This document shows, in pieces, positions 20,880 through 32,287 of a DNA stretch of 64,000 bases. This stretch comes from Isoetes taiwanensis (lineage: Eukaryota; Streptophyta; Lycopodiopsida; Isoetales; Isoetaceae). The position numbers and the translations under genes were made by a program. The stretch spans positions 3,843,678 to 3,907,677 of the forward strand of contig JAJEKV010000096.1 in the NCBI GenBank assembly GCA_021234155.1, read 5' to 3'. The notes beneath the pieces were generated by a model. The model searched no databases. It was not told where the DNA came from and worked only from the letters and a program-made list of their open reading frames with translations. Numbering within the stretch: the first letter of the stretch is position 1; every line of letters begins with the position of its first letter.

Positions 20880-23390
20880 AAGAAATTGAGGCCCGAGTGG
20901 CCAGCGGAATAAGAGAAATTTCAGGAGAAATTTATGAAGTATTCAACCAAATCGGTACAAATGTTGATGACAATGACAAAGGCCGCATCCTTGGCGGTCT
21001 TCTTTGGAGGGCAAGGGATTTACCAATTGCTTCTATAAAGAAATCTAAGCGGGTTACTATGGCCGAGCAAATGGTGAAGAATTTGAAGGAAACAATGCAA
21101 GAACATAAGTTTGAGAGGAATTATGACATGCCGTGCAAGGAAGTCCACACCGATAATGGCGGCCCGGCGGTACAAATGGTGTCAAGCCATTGAATCAGCG
21201 AGAAGTGGCAGTTGCTCGGCATCGGAAAAACAATTTCAAATGCTTTTCAAAGAAGGGTGCAAGCTAACAAGGGGAAGGACCTTGGTCAATGTTGAGGAGG
21301 AGGAAAGCGGATGGATAGCATGTTAGATCACAATAGAGAAAATTTTGTTATCAAGTTGGGCCGAGAAAATACAAGAGTTTCTCCATACAAGAAAAGGCGT
21401 GAGGAAGTATGTATCGAGAGAGGCGGGAATAAAGATGGAACATCAATTCACCTTCTTGAAGTCATTAAGTAAGTATTCATCCTATATTGTAGTGTTCATT
21501 ATATGTAGCATTTATTTGGCATTCACGATTTCCCTGCGGTTGCAATTCTACCTCGGGTTTAGAGATGAGAATCCTCATATCAAAATTGCATTCTGAGACT
21601 TTTGAGAAGGTTGAAACCTAGTTTTGTAAGGGAGGATCGTGAGAGGCATACATCTTTGTTGCATTTACCACTTGAAATTTGAATACATCATGCAAGGATT
21701 GAGCGTCTTTGAGAAAATCGGGTGGAGTTCATGACAATTGCAAGCTGCCTTTGTGAGATTTGTGGCCCTGGCCGAGAATGTGCAGCCAAAGGAGCATACA
21801 ATCAAGTGTACCGGTGATTTATGGAGACAAGTGGTGCTGCGACAAAGGTGATGATGAGGAGTGGTTTGATCATAGCGCTTGATGTTGGCGTGTAAAAAAT
21901 GTGGGTTGGATAGAATTAGAAAATGTCCACGGGGAAATGGATGGTACGGGTTCGGTACTAGTTAATTGGAAGACATTTGAAAAGCAACTGTGGACCGGGG
22001 CCGGAGAGAATTGAGGGGGATCAAGAAAGGCTTTGAGGTACAAACTGTCTTGAGATTAGTCTGAGAGGACGAAGTCCCAAAAGAATTTCAAGAGGAAGTG
22101 AAGAAGGTAATATCAGATTTTGTTCCACACAATTACATAGCACATTGGCGGGCCAATCGGTTTAAGCGGTGTGTGTCATCATTTCGGAAGATACAATTGT
22201 ATACCATTATTGACTTTCTGAGAAAATTACGACATCAAGATCGAGAATGAGCCCAGTCAATGCAGCGGCATCTGGACCAAGTTTCTATACTTGTTCACAT
22301 AACATATAGGCATGACAAAAGTCTTGATATTCTGTTTCTGTCGGAATGAGAAGAAAGGCTGTCAAAGAAAAAACGAGAAGGTTGGGCGGTCGGGGAATAG
22401 ACTCAACAACGGTAGGAAGATCATAAAAGAGACTCACTTTTACATTTCGATGATAAAGTGCATGACTCATTATTTGTGGAACAACGCCTCTGAAGCATGT
22501 TGCATGGCTTAAGGAGCGAGGAAATAGAGTATGAGAAGCATTGGTTTTGGAGTGATGGCTGCTCATCACAATTCAAGTCGGGGAAAACCTTTTTTTTCTT
22601 AGGCGGGTACTTCACAATCAATGACAAAGGAAATAGTGTGGAACTACTTTGCCCTTGCTCATGGTAAAGGTGAACATGATGGTGCAGTCTTTGTTATCAA
22701 AAGGCTGATTCTAAGTAAGGAACAACTCAAACCCAATGGTGTGCAAGCGAGGCATGCTAAAGATATTGTAAAATTTACGTGTACATATTTGATGAGTCTA
22801 CCGGTCGATAAAGCAGATGAGATCAAAAGATATTTTTGGGAAATTGAACTTCTTTGTTGTGGCAAACATGGAAGAATATGAAATTGAAACACTCAAAGGC
22901 ACAAAGAAGATTCAACTTTATCAGACTGTCGTGAGGACTAGACCAAGCAGGCTTGCTCATAGATGCACATCATGTTTACGCTTTCGTTTTGCATGGATCA
23001 TAATTGGGACTCTGCATCAATCTCTGGTAGATTTGGAAAGTGGGAGGTAATGCTTGACTTAAAAACCGAGGAGTTGAGAAGAAAAAAGGAGACTCTTGAA
23101 CAAGCCAATGAATGGATCAGTAATTTGGTAGAGGTAGGTGACAATTTTGCGGTGAATCTTTGAGGTAGACAATTGAGGAGGGTGTGGACTTCTACATCCT
23201 CAAGTGCCTGAGAACCCAAATGCACACTTGAAGATTCATACAAAGATGGATGGGGGCAAAAAATTTGGAGTGCATGAGGTTATCTTAAGTGGATTGTATT
23301 ATCAATTCATGGGTAATTTCAAGTATATGTTGCTCACTAAACAACCAAACCTCAGGTCCCTGACCATGTGGTAAGATATCCTAAAATTGA
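20880..23390 (+). pseudogene. 'SDG...HGKG' family transposon-like gene (degenerate)
   Basis: Opposite in strand to the chromovirus around it. Readable landmarks over several frames: EVHTDNGGPAVQM (21.15 kb); DEEWFDHSA (21.86); IIDFSENYDIKIENEPSQ (22.2); QVSILVHITYRHDKSLDILF (22.28); DDKVHDSLFVEQ (22.45); HWFWSDGCSSQFKSG (22.54); HGKGEHDGA..VIKRLIL (22.66); KGTKKIH; EVGDNFAV (23.13); GVDFYILKCLR (23.18); YYQFMGNFKYMLLTKQPN (23.3). I recall this order, 'DFxEN ... SDGxxxQ(Y/F)K ... HGK..xDGxGxxxKR', from uncharacterised, multicopy proteins of ferns, mosses and animals (from memory, unchecked). The invariant acidic residues suggest an RNase H-like nuclease/transposase; this is inference. At least eight frameshifts or stops. 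Confidence 0.7.
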
Positions 23391-24164
23391 TATGGAAAAA
23401 ATAGAAGGCCTGAGACATATGCAATTTCACAGGAGACCCATGAAAAAATTATGGCCGATCTCCCAATAACAATGTAATTCTTTGACACTTAACCAAATTG
23501 ATGGCATTCTTTTCAAGTGATTTGTTGTTCCGGCACCTAAGCACGTAAGCACACATTTGTATATATATTAATAATAGTGAGGATGCACAAAGGGTGGTGT
23601 GCATGGACACGTACTTTGAAATGAAGATTGAATTGTTGTTTAGAATGTACATTTGTGACATTGGAATAACATTCAATTATTTATTTTGATACCATCACTA
23701 TCCCAACATTCTTGGCAAAATTATATTGTAAAGGCATTTCCTCGATGTGACATGTGTCAATTCAATGGTCGTCTGCAATTATTTAAGCACAGTTGCAATT
23801 AATTGTTACGGCGTGTGAGGTTTTTCATTATCTTGTGGCGCCTAAGCATAGGATTTAAGCACTAGGCCCCTAATCATAGGATTTCAGCTCTTCTTCGCCC
23901 TCCGCTACCGCCTTAAGCCCGAATCCGTTTCAATTAAGCCTCACGCTCGTTTATTTGCAATGGCCTGCATGTGGAAACCAAGCACCAGTATGTGCTTAAA
24001 CAAGTGCGAAGATCGCGGATGTAAAGCTCCATAATACAAGGGGCCTACTTCTTCGAGCGGTTCAGCCGGATTCAAACGGAGACAGAAGATCGAGGAGGAA
24101 GAAAGAAGGTATTATCTTGTTTTGCATTTTTTTGTTTTGTTTTCTTTTTCTAACATTCTTGTTT

Positions 24165-24197
24165 ACGAAGTGGAGGCGGGAAGTGGGGCAGGAAGTG

Positions 24198-24228
<31 letters not shown>

Positions 24229-24405
24229 TGGAAGAAGAAGAGGAATCGAGAAGAAGAAGAAGACAATCGAGGAAGACAATTACGAGGAGGAAGATGGAAG
24301 ATGGAGAGGAAAGGAAGAAGCGGATGAAGAAGAAGAAAAACGGTTTTTGGAATTACATTATGAAGCCCACTAAGAGGCGAGGAGGAGGGTGGAGGAGAAT
24401 GTGTG
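24165..24405 (+). repeat. purine-rich GAAGAAGAGGA low-complexity tract
   Basis: About 240 bp of (GAAGAAGA)n/(GAGGA)n. It encodes Glu/Arg/Lys runs in the three + frames, so the ORFs seen here are compositional artefacts. Confidence 0.9.
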
Positions 24406-24417
24406 GAGTGAGCGAAA

Positions 24418-24545
24418 GCCCTTGAAGACACCCACGAAGACACCCCTTGAAGACACCCCACGATTTCAAAGACACCCCTGTTCAAATACACCCTGTTCAA
24501 ATACACCCACGAAGACCACCCACGATCAAAGACACCCCCACAGGC
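24418..24545. repeat. GACACCC(C/A)-type minisatellite
   Basis: GAAGACACCC and AATACACCC(TG/AC) words repeat about eight times in 125 bp with spacing of 10-20 bp, right after the purine tract. Confidence 0.8.
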
Positions 24546-24763
24546 TGAAGACAGGCACGAAGGCCTTTTTTAATAGAAAAATTTTTGTTAATATACAAAA
24601 ATTTTGTCTCTCACAACTTTCTCTATCTTGTCTCATCTACTTCTTTTCAAACATCACATTTTGTTTTTTCTATTGAGTAAAGAATGAATTCATTTGATGT
24701 TCTTACTTCTATTATCCATGCATGTGGCAAAACATTGAATTCTTATGCAGTCCATATTGCTTG

Positions 24764-25345
24764 AATGTAGCGGTGCTCACGGCTCAAACCACGAAGCACT
24801 TTAATTAGTTTCGGCCGGTGCTTGTGAGTAAACCTTTGGAATGCAAAACACACATGCAATAAGCGACTATCGTAGCGGTTATATAGCATAACGGTAAAGC
24901 TACGCAAAGCGATCTGAGAACATATATGTTTTCATCTATGAAATGTTATTTTTGTCTATCTATCAAATTTATGAAGTTAATTCTGTGCGTCCATTCGGTT
25001 ACGCTTGAGTGTAGCGATTAACGGTGCTCTAGCTCTTTCATTAGTTTCAAACACTAAGCACTTTAATCACTTTCGGCCGGTGCGGTGAGTAAGCCTTTGG
25101 AACACCACGAGCACTTATGCAATAAGCGGCTACCTTTAAGCGGTTATATGGCTTAGCAATAAACCGCGCACCTTACATGCATGCCGGTAAGCACATGATG
25201 ACATTAAGCAACTACATAAAAGTATCGTCTTTGCAAGACAATAGCGATATATCGCCATTAAGACTCAAACCATAGCACTTTTTTTTTTTTTTTTTTTTTA
25301 AGCACTTGATAAGTTTTAAGCATCCCTTTCGGTCGGCATTGAAGT
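24764..25345. repeat. three diverged ~245-bp tandem units
   Basis: Two good copies start at about 24764 and 25012: GTAGCG, CGGTGCTC, AAGCACTTTAAT, TTTCGGCCGGTGC, GAGTAA(A/G)CCTTTGGAA, TGCAATAAGCG and GCGGTTATAT in the same order. A third shorter one starts near 25241 (CTCAAACCATAGCAC, TTTCGGTCGGC), broken by a poly(T)/(A) tract. Confidence 0.75.
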
Positions 25346-26389
25346 ATATAGAAACAATATAGCAAAAACTTATAGACAAGTCGCATTGAACTACATAAAC
25401 AATATAGCAATAACATTCTTAAATTAAGATAAAGATGGTACATGAAAAGTGTAGGATTCCTTGGCCTAAATAAATGACAAACGGACCAATAATCATGGAG
25501 AATGACAAAGCGTCATCACCATAAACCTTCTCAATTCCTTCTTCACAAACTGCAGAGCTGCAAATTTGTTTTCGAGAAAGTCTTTCAAGCATAGCTTCAT
25601 AATCTTTCTATCTGTCTTAGGCCAAGGCTTGTATCTATGTGTATTCTTCACGGTGACTTCATTTCTTCCTCGGTCTTGGCACTGATATTTCTTCTATCTT
25701 TGGGGTGAGTCTTTGGAAGCACTTCATCATGGACATCCATCTTGAATGCAGTACCATGAGAAATTTCGAGGGGCTGCTAAGGTAAGACTTGTACAATGAA
25801 TCATCAAGAAGCAAAAGTCTTACCCGGTGAATCTTAGGTATGACTCATATATTTTCCCAAGTGGCTTCATCATATTTGGACAGCCGGGTTTGTTAGGGTG
25901 GTGGCAGAGTGCACACATTTTCTCCCCATACAAATTCAAATCTGTCCCTCAAATCACGGACATAGTACTTGCGGCACATCTTCCACATTGGAGAGTTGCA
26001 TTGATGACCATATACCAACCACGACATACGTAACAAAGTCTTCAAGAAGAACTTTGCCGGATGCGAATATCACTTTCTTTACGCTAGTGTATGTCATTGT
26101 CAATCACCTTCCAAGCGTATGTGTTCATTTGCACCAAATGTTTTTACCAACACACCATTTAAATCCAAGACAATGAGTTTATCTTTGGGTGGCAAATCAA
26201 TATTTAATGCGTTGGAACATCACGAATACCTACACAACGGGAATTACTACATGAATAAATAGATGAAGATGAAAATGAAAAATGGGTTGAATGTGGAAAC
26301 CTTTACGTATCAACGGCGAGGATTCTCGACCTAACGAGAATGAGGCTGGTAATCCTACGATGAATGCAACAAAAGAAAATCAATAATAT

Positions 26390-28170
26390 TCAATGTTTTA
26401 ATCAACATTAAGTTGTGGACTTGCCCAACAATGCCCATACCCCTTTCGAGGGGTTATTAATGGCAGAAATCACTTGTTGAAGATCGGGGCTCACGAACCT
26501 TGAGGGGGCGATTACGCATTTTCTTCAGAACACGCCGATATTTGTGGTGTCATGATTGAGGGGCGCTTCCGCATCTTTTGCATAGCTACTTCTTGTTCTC
26601 TTTCTTGTAGCCTGAACAACTACTTTGCTATCCTCCGGCTTACCCCTCTTTGTTCTTACGCCCTTTCCTTTACGCAAATATTCAGCCAAGTTGCCCTCAT
26701 CCAGATGGAATTACTCCCTCAACTTCCTTAGGTGCTTGATTGTGGCCTGTCAGGTCGTTTGTTCTTTCCTGGCCCGGTGTTGTGTTCTGGCTTCTTCTAT
26801 AGCTTCTTGGGCTGACTTCTTGGGTGGTGGTGGTGGGTTCTGTTTGTTGCAATCAAATCGATCACAATTATTGGTACTCCTATAGGACTTCGCGGTGTTG
26901 TGCATCTTCAAATGGCACCATTGTCCTTCTTTGAACCCTCAGCGGTGAGACCTCAATTGCGGGGCCGGATTAACACATCCTTTTTTTGGTGTACTATTTG
27001 AAGCACACGCAACATGGCCAAAACCTAGCTCGTCAAATACACCCTCGGCACCTTTCGGGCAACCATGAATACATTGTCCTCCTCTCAACAATGAACAACA
27101 AGCTATATGATACTCATGTTGGCAATTCGATTGCTAAACTTAACTTTTGTAAGCTTTAGTGAATTCGGACCACATGCGAACATGTATAAAATGAATCTTC
27201 CACTAGCAACTTATCTCGTATAATAGTAGAGATGCTAAATGTTTTGAGGAGTATCCATTTTCACTTCCACAAATTGTTTATGTAGAAATGCGAGGAGTCT
27301 CTGTTCTTCTTGAGAACTTTTAACTCCTCCTCAAGTTTGAGTTCACGTTTGACTGCTCATTAACAGATGTAGGGTTCATTGCTTTTTTGTACCTTGTTCT
27401 GTGCCAAGTTTCCATCGAGATGGTCTGCTCCAAATCTTTAATTTCGCCTCCAACTCACATGTTGGATTAAGCGAACTCCTCTCTTTTTGTAGCCAAATCA
27501 TTTGTGGCTGTCTTAAAGCTGTTTTTCAGCCTCTTCCAACATCATTTTACGTAATTGAGGAGGCCTTCTCATTGCCTTTCAGCTCACTTCCCTCTTTGCT
27601 TCCAGATTCTTTGTGATAAGTAAAACCGATTTTCCAATCTCATCTTTGCATTCTCTAAGGTTTTATGTTTTTCATCACATGCTGACCTCATTTGATCATT
27701 TTGCCACCTTTGGCTTTGCCTTCATTTTAGTTTTTCTAACATGTGCTACAACATCACGCCTCTGTTTTACTTGTCTATTGTTGTGGTATCTTTGACATTA
27801 CCGCGACAAATGCAGCCCAGTTTACTTTGTGTTCCTCGGGTGCAAGTATTGATCTAGTGCAATTTTCAAGCGCCAAAAGCAAAGGGGCCGGTTGCTTTCT
27901 TACTTCTTTGTTGTGACAATTCTTGTAGATTTACCGGTGAGTATTTCCAACTTCTCTTGAAGATGCTCCTTTGCCACGGTGCCATTTTATCTTTCCCTTG
28001 TTCAACTTCTTTGTCCAAGCAGAATCCCAATCTCGATCCGTGACATTATTTTCCAACCAAGCTTCTTCCTCGTGGGGCTTCACCCCGAATTACCTGAACC
28101 TCGATGGTGTGAAAATCATCCCGCTCCATGCCTCCATCGTCAGCGAGGTGAAACAACGATCTGAGTTTTC
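26390..28170 (-). pseudogene. degenerate coiled-coil protein, unidentified
   Basis: The - strand gives long runs of charged, helix-forming sense across frames: AKREVS...LRKMMLEEAEKQL, KRELKLEEELKVLKKNRDS (about 27.3-27.7 kb), then KKSAQEAIEEARTQHRARKE, LRKLRE.FHLDEGNLAEYL and RKGKGVRTKRGKPEDSKVVV (26.5-26.85 kb). No catalytic motif. The pattern is that of a basic coiled-coil DNA- or RNA-binding protein. It faces the SDG gene within the same inserted block and might be its partner, as DNA transposons often carry two genes. I do not recognise the family; stops every 20-60 codons. Confidence 0.35.
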
Positions 28171-28269
28171 GCGCCCGGGGAAAAGGAGGGAGAAGGGCGT
28201 GGCGAGGCTTCGGCGTCGCGAAGTTTCAGCACTTAAAGTGCTTAAACGCTTCGCCAAAAAGTTTACCCC

Positions 28270-28536
28270 ACTAGCGATTTTACACCCTTGTAGACTATAT
28301 CAAAGTCGTACTCTTCAAGGAACTCCATCCACCTTCTCTGCCTCGGGTTGAGGGTGTGGTTCGCGTGAATACATATTGGAGGCTCGGTGGTCTGCAGTAT
28401 CCAAGCTGGAACTTCCTTCCCAAAAGGTAGTGCCTCCAAATTCTTAATGCCCTGACAACCGCAAGCAATTTCTGATCGTGCGTGGGGTAGCGCGTTTCGG
28501 CGTCGTTCATCTTCCTGGAATCATACGCTACCACAC
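28270..28536 (-). pseudogene. chromovirus RNase H, C-terminal part
   Basis: The - strand reads VVAYDSRKMNDAETRYPTHD, then QKLLAVVRALRIWRHYLLG, then, with shifts, LNPRQRRWMEFLEEYDFDIVY and KGVKSLVG, the classic second half of gypsy RNase H (degrades the RNA of RNA:DNA hybrids during reverse transcription). Its first part is 3.75 kb away at 32.3 kb because of the inserted TIR element. Sense ends near 28270, the right border of the next insertion. Confidence 0.9.
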
Positions 28537-29280
28537 AAGTCGTATTTAATTAAAGTGGGACTCATTCCATTCCCACTTTTTTGCGGAACTCTGTTATTTT
28601 ACACAAGAAGGAGCACCCCGACCCGAAAACTGTCCTTAATTCGATTTTTTGACTGTTACTGTGCATCCAAGCTTTCTCCGGTTTTTTGTGGGATAGCGAG
28701 TCGAGTCCCTTTTTTGGGGCTTATTTGTCATCAAAATAAAGAGTTTTTGGCGTGAGGGGTGAATTCCTTTACCATGACATTTTGGCTCTATTTTCTTAGG
28801 TGGGTAGACAAGAGATCACAAATTCCAACAAAAAATAAGCAAATTGTTTACTTAATTACCAAAAAATACTAGTTTTGAGATACCTTATATTTATAAATGG
28901 GCTCATTACAAATATATATTACAGGTGGTGAAGCGACCATAGTGGTCGTATTATCACAATGATTACACCATCTTCACACATGAACCACATAGTGGCTTGG
29001 CGGGTGGAGCTCTGTCAAGTCACGAACAACTTCTGGGGCGATAGAAATTTGTATGAGGAGTTCCTTCATAGGCCACGTGCTTGTATGTCCAAGCGATGTC
29101 ACCACCCTCTTTCGCATCTTTCTTCAATGGGTGGTCTTTTCATTTGCTCCCAAGCATGTACTATCCGGGTCGAGATAATCGCAAAAAAGACAAAATCCGT
29201 TAGTCAAGTGATGCTCACGAGGGCAAAAAATTAAAATAAAACAGGTTCTTAGGGCCATTTTGGAAAATACGGGCTGAGAG

Positions 29281-29628
29281 CCTTTCGACTGTAGTCGAGA
29301 AAGCGGCCTCAAAGCATGAAGTTTTAAGGGTCCGGAAGGCCTTTCGACTCATGAGTTGAAAAGAAGCCCGACTCAACGAAAAACCGCGGAGGTTTAGGGT
29401 GAAGGCCTTTCTCATTCGAGAAAAGGATTTAGGGAGAGGCCTTTCTCGACTCGCTGGTCGAAAAGCGTCAAAAAATGAAGGCCTTTCGAGTAAAAGACAA
29501 TTTCAAACTCGATTTCGCCCAGAAGATTCAAAGAAATCGAGAAAAGTTTTGTGGAAGGGTAGTTGAGAAAGGCATCAAAAGCGAAAATGCAAGTTGAGGG
29601 GCCTTTCGACATTCGCGAGTCAAAAAAG
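29281..29628. repeat. array of CCTTTCGAC...GTCGAAAAGG mini-hairpins
   Basis: At least six units each form a short stem: 29281 (CTTTCGACTGTAGTCGAGAAAG), 29341, 29406 (CCTTTCTCATTCGAGAAAAGG), 29440, 29482 and 29602, with spacing near 60 bp or its multiples. A further one lies at 31683. All lie in the TIR element. Confidence 0.8.
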
Positions 29629-29694
29629 GCATTTCGAGGTAAAAAAGGGCAATTTCAAAGCTCGAGTCAGGAGAAGGTCGAAAATTGTGGTAGT

Positions 29695-31840
29695 ATAAAA
29701 GTACTAATGTGTGCTAATTAAGGTGTGCTAGTATAAAAATGCTAATGTGTGCTAATACTAATGTGTGCTATTATAAAAACAATTGTTAAATACTAAACTA
29801 TATCATACTAATTTGAAACTTAAAAAGAGGGGAGGGTTGGGGGATTTTGTACATACCTTTGAAAAAAAAAAGAGATTTGGGACAATGCCTAAATGTTCAA
29901 ACTATATCATTTTTTGGTGGTAGGCGGTGGCTCCGATCCCAAAGACCCCTTAAGTGATGGAATATATAGCACCTCGCACTGCATAAAAAAGAGAAGTGGG
30001 GGTGTATAAATAATCGTCAAATTATATATATATTAACATTAATTTTAGATGCATCAAATTGTGGAAGGGCAAAAGAAATGACTAGACCTCTAACTCGTGA
30101 AATGCAAATATTTAATCAACAAGGGAGAAAGTGAGCCACTAGAAAACAACTTGACATCAAATATTGAATTAAAAGGGGAGAACATCAACCAACTAGAAAA
30201 CAACTTCGACAATGCACATGTAAAAATAATAAATTCCATAAACCATGGGCCCTAAACGCTAGTGGGAGAATGTGACCAACAAAAACCAACTTAAATCCCA
30301 ATGGCAGCGTTAATTTTATACTTGTTTTTTTTAAAGTATTTTTAACCCGCTTTTTTTTATACCCGCCATTTTTCCCATGCTTGAAATTCAAAATTTAGTG
30401 CGTACCTTTTGAAATCGTGGCGGCTATGGCGAACTCTCAAGAACACCTGCTATGGCATGGGCGGAGCTATTCAAGAACCATTTCTGCTTTGTTATCTTGG
30501 CTATGACGCGAGGCATTTGCATTCAACTTTACTTGCATCTGAATCTACATTACGAATCTACATCACATTTCCGAACTGTGGGGGCAAAATATACCTCTCA
30601 TCGCCATGGCTGGAAGCTCGTGCGCGCCATAGCAGGGCTTTCGACTACCGGTTCGCGGCCTCGCTTCCTTAGACCATCGGCTATTGGCGGCCATAAGTCA
30701 ATCGCCCGGCAAAATGACCATAGCCCAATCCCTAGCGTGAGCGGAAATTTCAACAAAATTACACTTCCTTTTGCTCCATCGGTATCTGCTGGTGCGGATT
30801 GATGGCGGGCGGATTCAATAGCGAGGAGCGGATCGATGTTGGAATTGATGGCGGGGATCTGTTCTTCCGATTTGGTGTCCGGGAGTCTTCTTTCGCATAA
30901 GTTACACATGCGCCTCTATGCCGTTAGCTCTCTTCTCTTTTAGTTCGACCCTCCTTATTTTTACGTAAAAGACATGGAGGACATAGATCTGTGGCATCTG
31001 TGTGAGAATCTTGGGAACTCTGGCCGGATGGTTGGCGAGAGGCTATGGGCTTCTTCCTTTCTTTATTTTTAGCCTCCCATTTCTCTTTTTCTTTAACTTC
31101 TTTCTTCTTTGTGCGAGGAGCGGGGAAGCTTATCGTAGGTTGGAAGCGAGCGGCAATGGCGAATGACTAGATCGCCATTGATCTGGTATACAATGGAAAT
31201 CGGCGAGGAGCAAATTCTAGTTTGAGCTTCCACCAGATCGGTGTGGCAAAATCTGTTGCCAAAATTTAATGGCCCGGACGTCGGATCTGGCTGCGTCGCG
31301 TGAATCGGGCATGGCGATCGCCATGAAATCCACATCTCCGTTCTCGAATCCGCTTTCCGAGGCCAGCGCCGGCGATCAAAATCTGCCCGATGGCTCTGGC
31401 GTTTCAATATTTGATCGAAGCGAGTAGGAGCATTTTTTTTTTGCCCTCAGCTCGAAGGGGTTTTCCCCAAAGCGATGGCTTTGCATATGGAAATGGGGTT
31501 ACATGTATATTTTGGGGGGCGGGGACCCTTTGGCAAATTTTTGAGCACCGTTTATGCCCTATAATCTGAGAAGCAAAGCTGGCGTCTCACGCCCATCCCT
31601 CGCTCATCCTCATCTTTAAGCTTTTTTTTTTTTAATGTTTGAAATTCCTCATCTTGGTGTTTTTTTGTCTTTGGAATTAGATTGCCTTCTCGACTAGTGG
31701 GTGAGAAAGGTTTATGATGGAGTATTTATTTAATTTAATTTATATTTGATTATTTTATCAATAGATTAATTTAATTTATTATTTAATTAATTATCTAATT
31801 AGCTTAATTAATTATTGATTATATATTAATAATTAATACT
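29695..31840. other. interior of the TIR element, no recognised gene
   Basis: 29700-29780 has GTGTGCTAATACTAAT-type short repeats. 30400-31430 is GC-richer with frames of ~100 codons on both strands, possibly a captured promoter and first exon, but no motif is readable. 31700-31840 is nearly pure A/T. Confidence 0.4.
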
Positions 31841-31849
31841 TTTTTTTTT

Positions 31850-32220
31850 GTGGGGGGGGGGGGGCTTGCCTGCCCCTCGCTCATCCTTTGCTCCTCCCCC
31901 TCCTCTTTTGCCTCTTTGCTCTCCGCCCCTTCCCTCCCCCTTATCCTTGCCCCCTGCCCCTTCTTCCAACTTATCCCCTTCCCTCTTCAGCGTGTGGCCC
32001 CTCCCTCTTTCTCCTCTTACCCTTCTCCTTATCAAGGTGTGCCCCTCTCCCTCCCCCTCCTCCTTTGCCCTTTTGCTCTCCTCTCCCCTCCTTGCCCTGC
32101 CCCTTCTTCCAACTTATCCTCTTCCCCTCTTCAGCGTGTGGCCCCTCCCTCTTTCTCCTCCTACCCTTCTCCTTATTAAGGTGTGCCCCTCTCCCTCCCT
32201 CTTTTTTTTTTTTTTTTTTT
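31850..32220. repeat. polypyrimidine tract with a 144-bp tandem duplication
   Basis: G-run then C/T-rich DNA. A unit containing CTTCAGCGTGTGGCCCCTCC and TTATCAAGGTGTGCCCC occurs at 31985 and 32129. Pro/Leu/Ser-rich ORFs across it are artefacts of composition. Confidence 0.9.
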
Positions 32221-32287
32221 TGTATGAGTCCCATTTTTGGTCCGAGTCCCAAAATTGAGATTTGTCCCACTTCAATTAAATCGACTT

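Larger units (their letters stand above)
23500..25345. repeat. region rich in TTAAGCAC/GTGCTTAA words
   Basis: The word (T)TAAGCA(C) or its complement recurs over a dozen times (e.g. 23536, 23545, 23784, 23858, 23993, 24796, 25053, 25185, 25303), and also at both outer borders of the block (20476 GTGCTTAAAA; 28230 GCACTTAAAGTGCTTAAAC). Clustered short words at and near ends are typical subterminal repeats that a transposase binds. Assignment to the same element as the SDG gene is inference. Confidence 0.5.
28537..32287. mobile_element. 3.75-kb terminal-inverted-repeat DNA element inside RNase H
   Basis: Left end AAGTCGTATTTAATTAAAG and right end (read on the - strand) AAGTCG-ATTTAATTGAAG match for about 25 bp, both running into GTGGGAC. 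Subterminal GGGACTC/GAGTCCC words recur near both ends (28558, 28696, 32226, 32244). The RNase H protein resumes on each side (...MQEER before, VVAYDSRK after). The duplication is at most a few bases (GT) and not clear. No transposase is recognisable inside, so it is non-autonomous or decayed. Confidence 0.75.

Noticed and set aside
20897..21193. EVHTDNGGPAVQM as an integrase DNG motif
   Set aside because: Other landmarks on the same strand place it in the SDG...HGKG gene; no HHCC or D,D-35-E spacing follows.
24117..24425. Glu/Arg/Lys-rich ORFs of 80-118 codons on both strands
   Set aside because: They are translations of a GAAGAAGAGGA purine tract, open in several frames at once; no motif.
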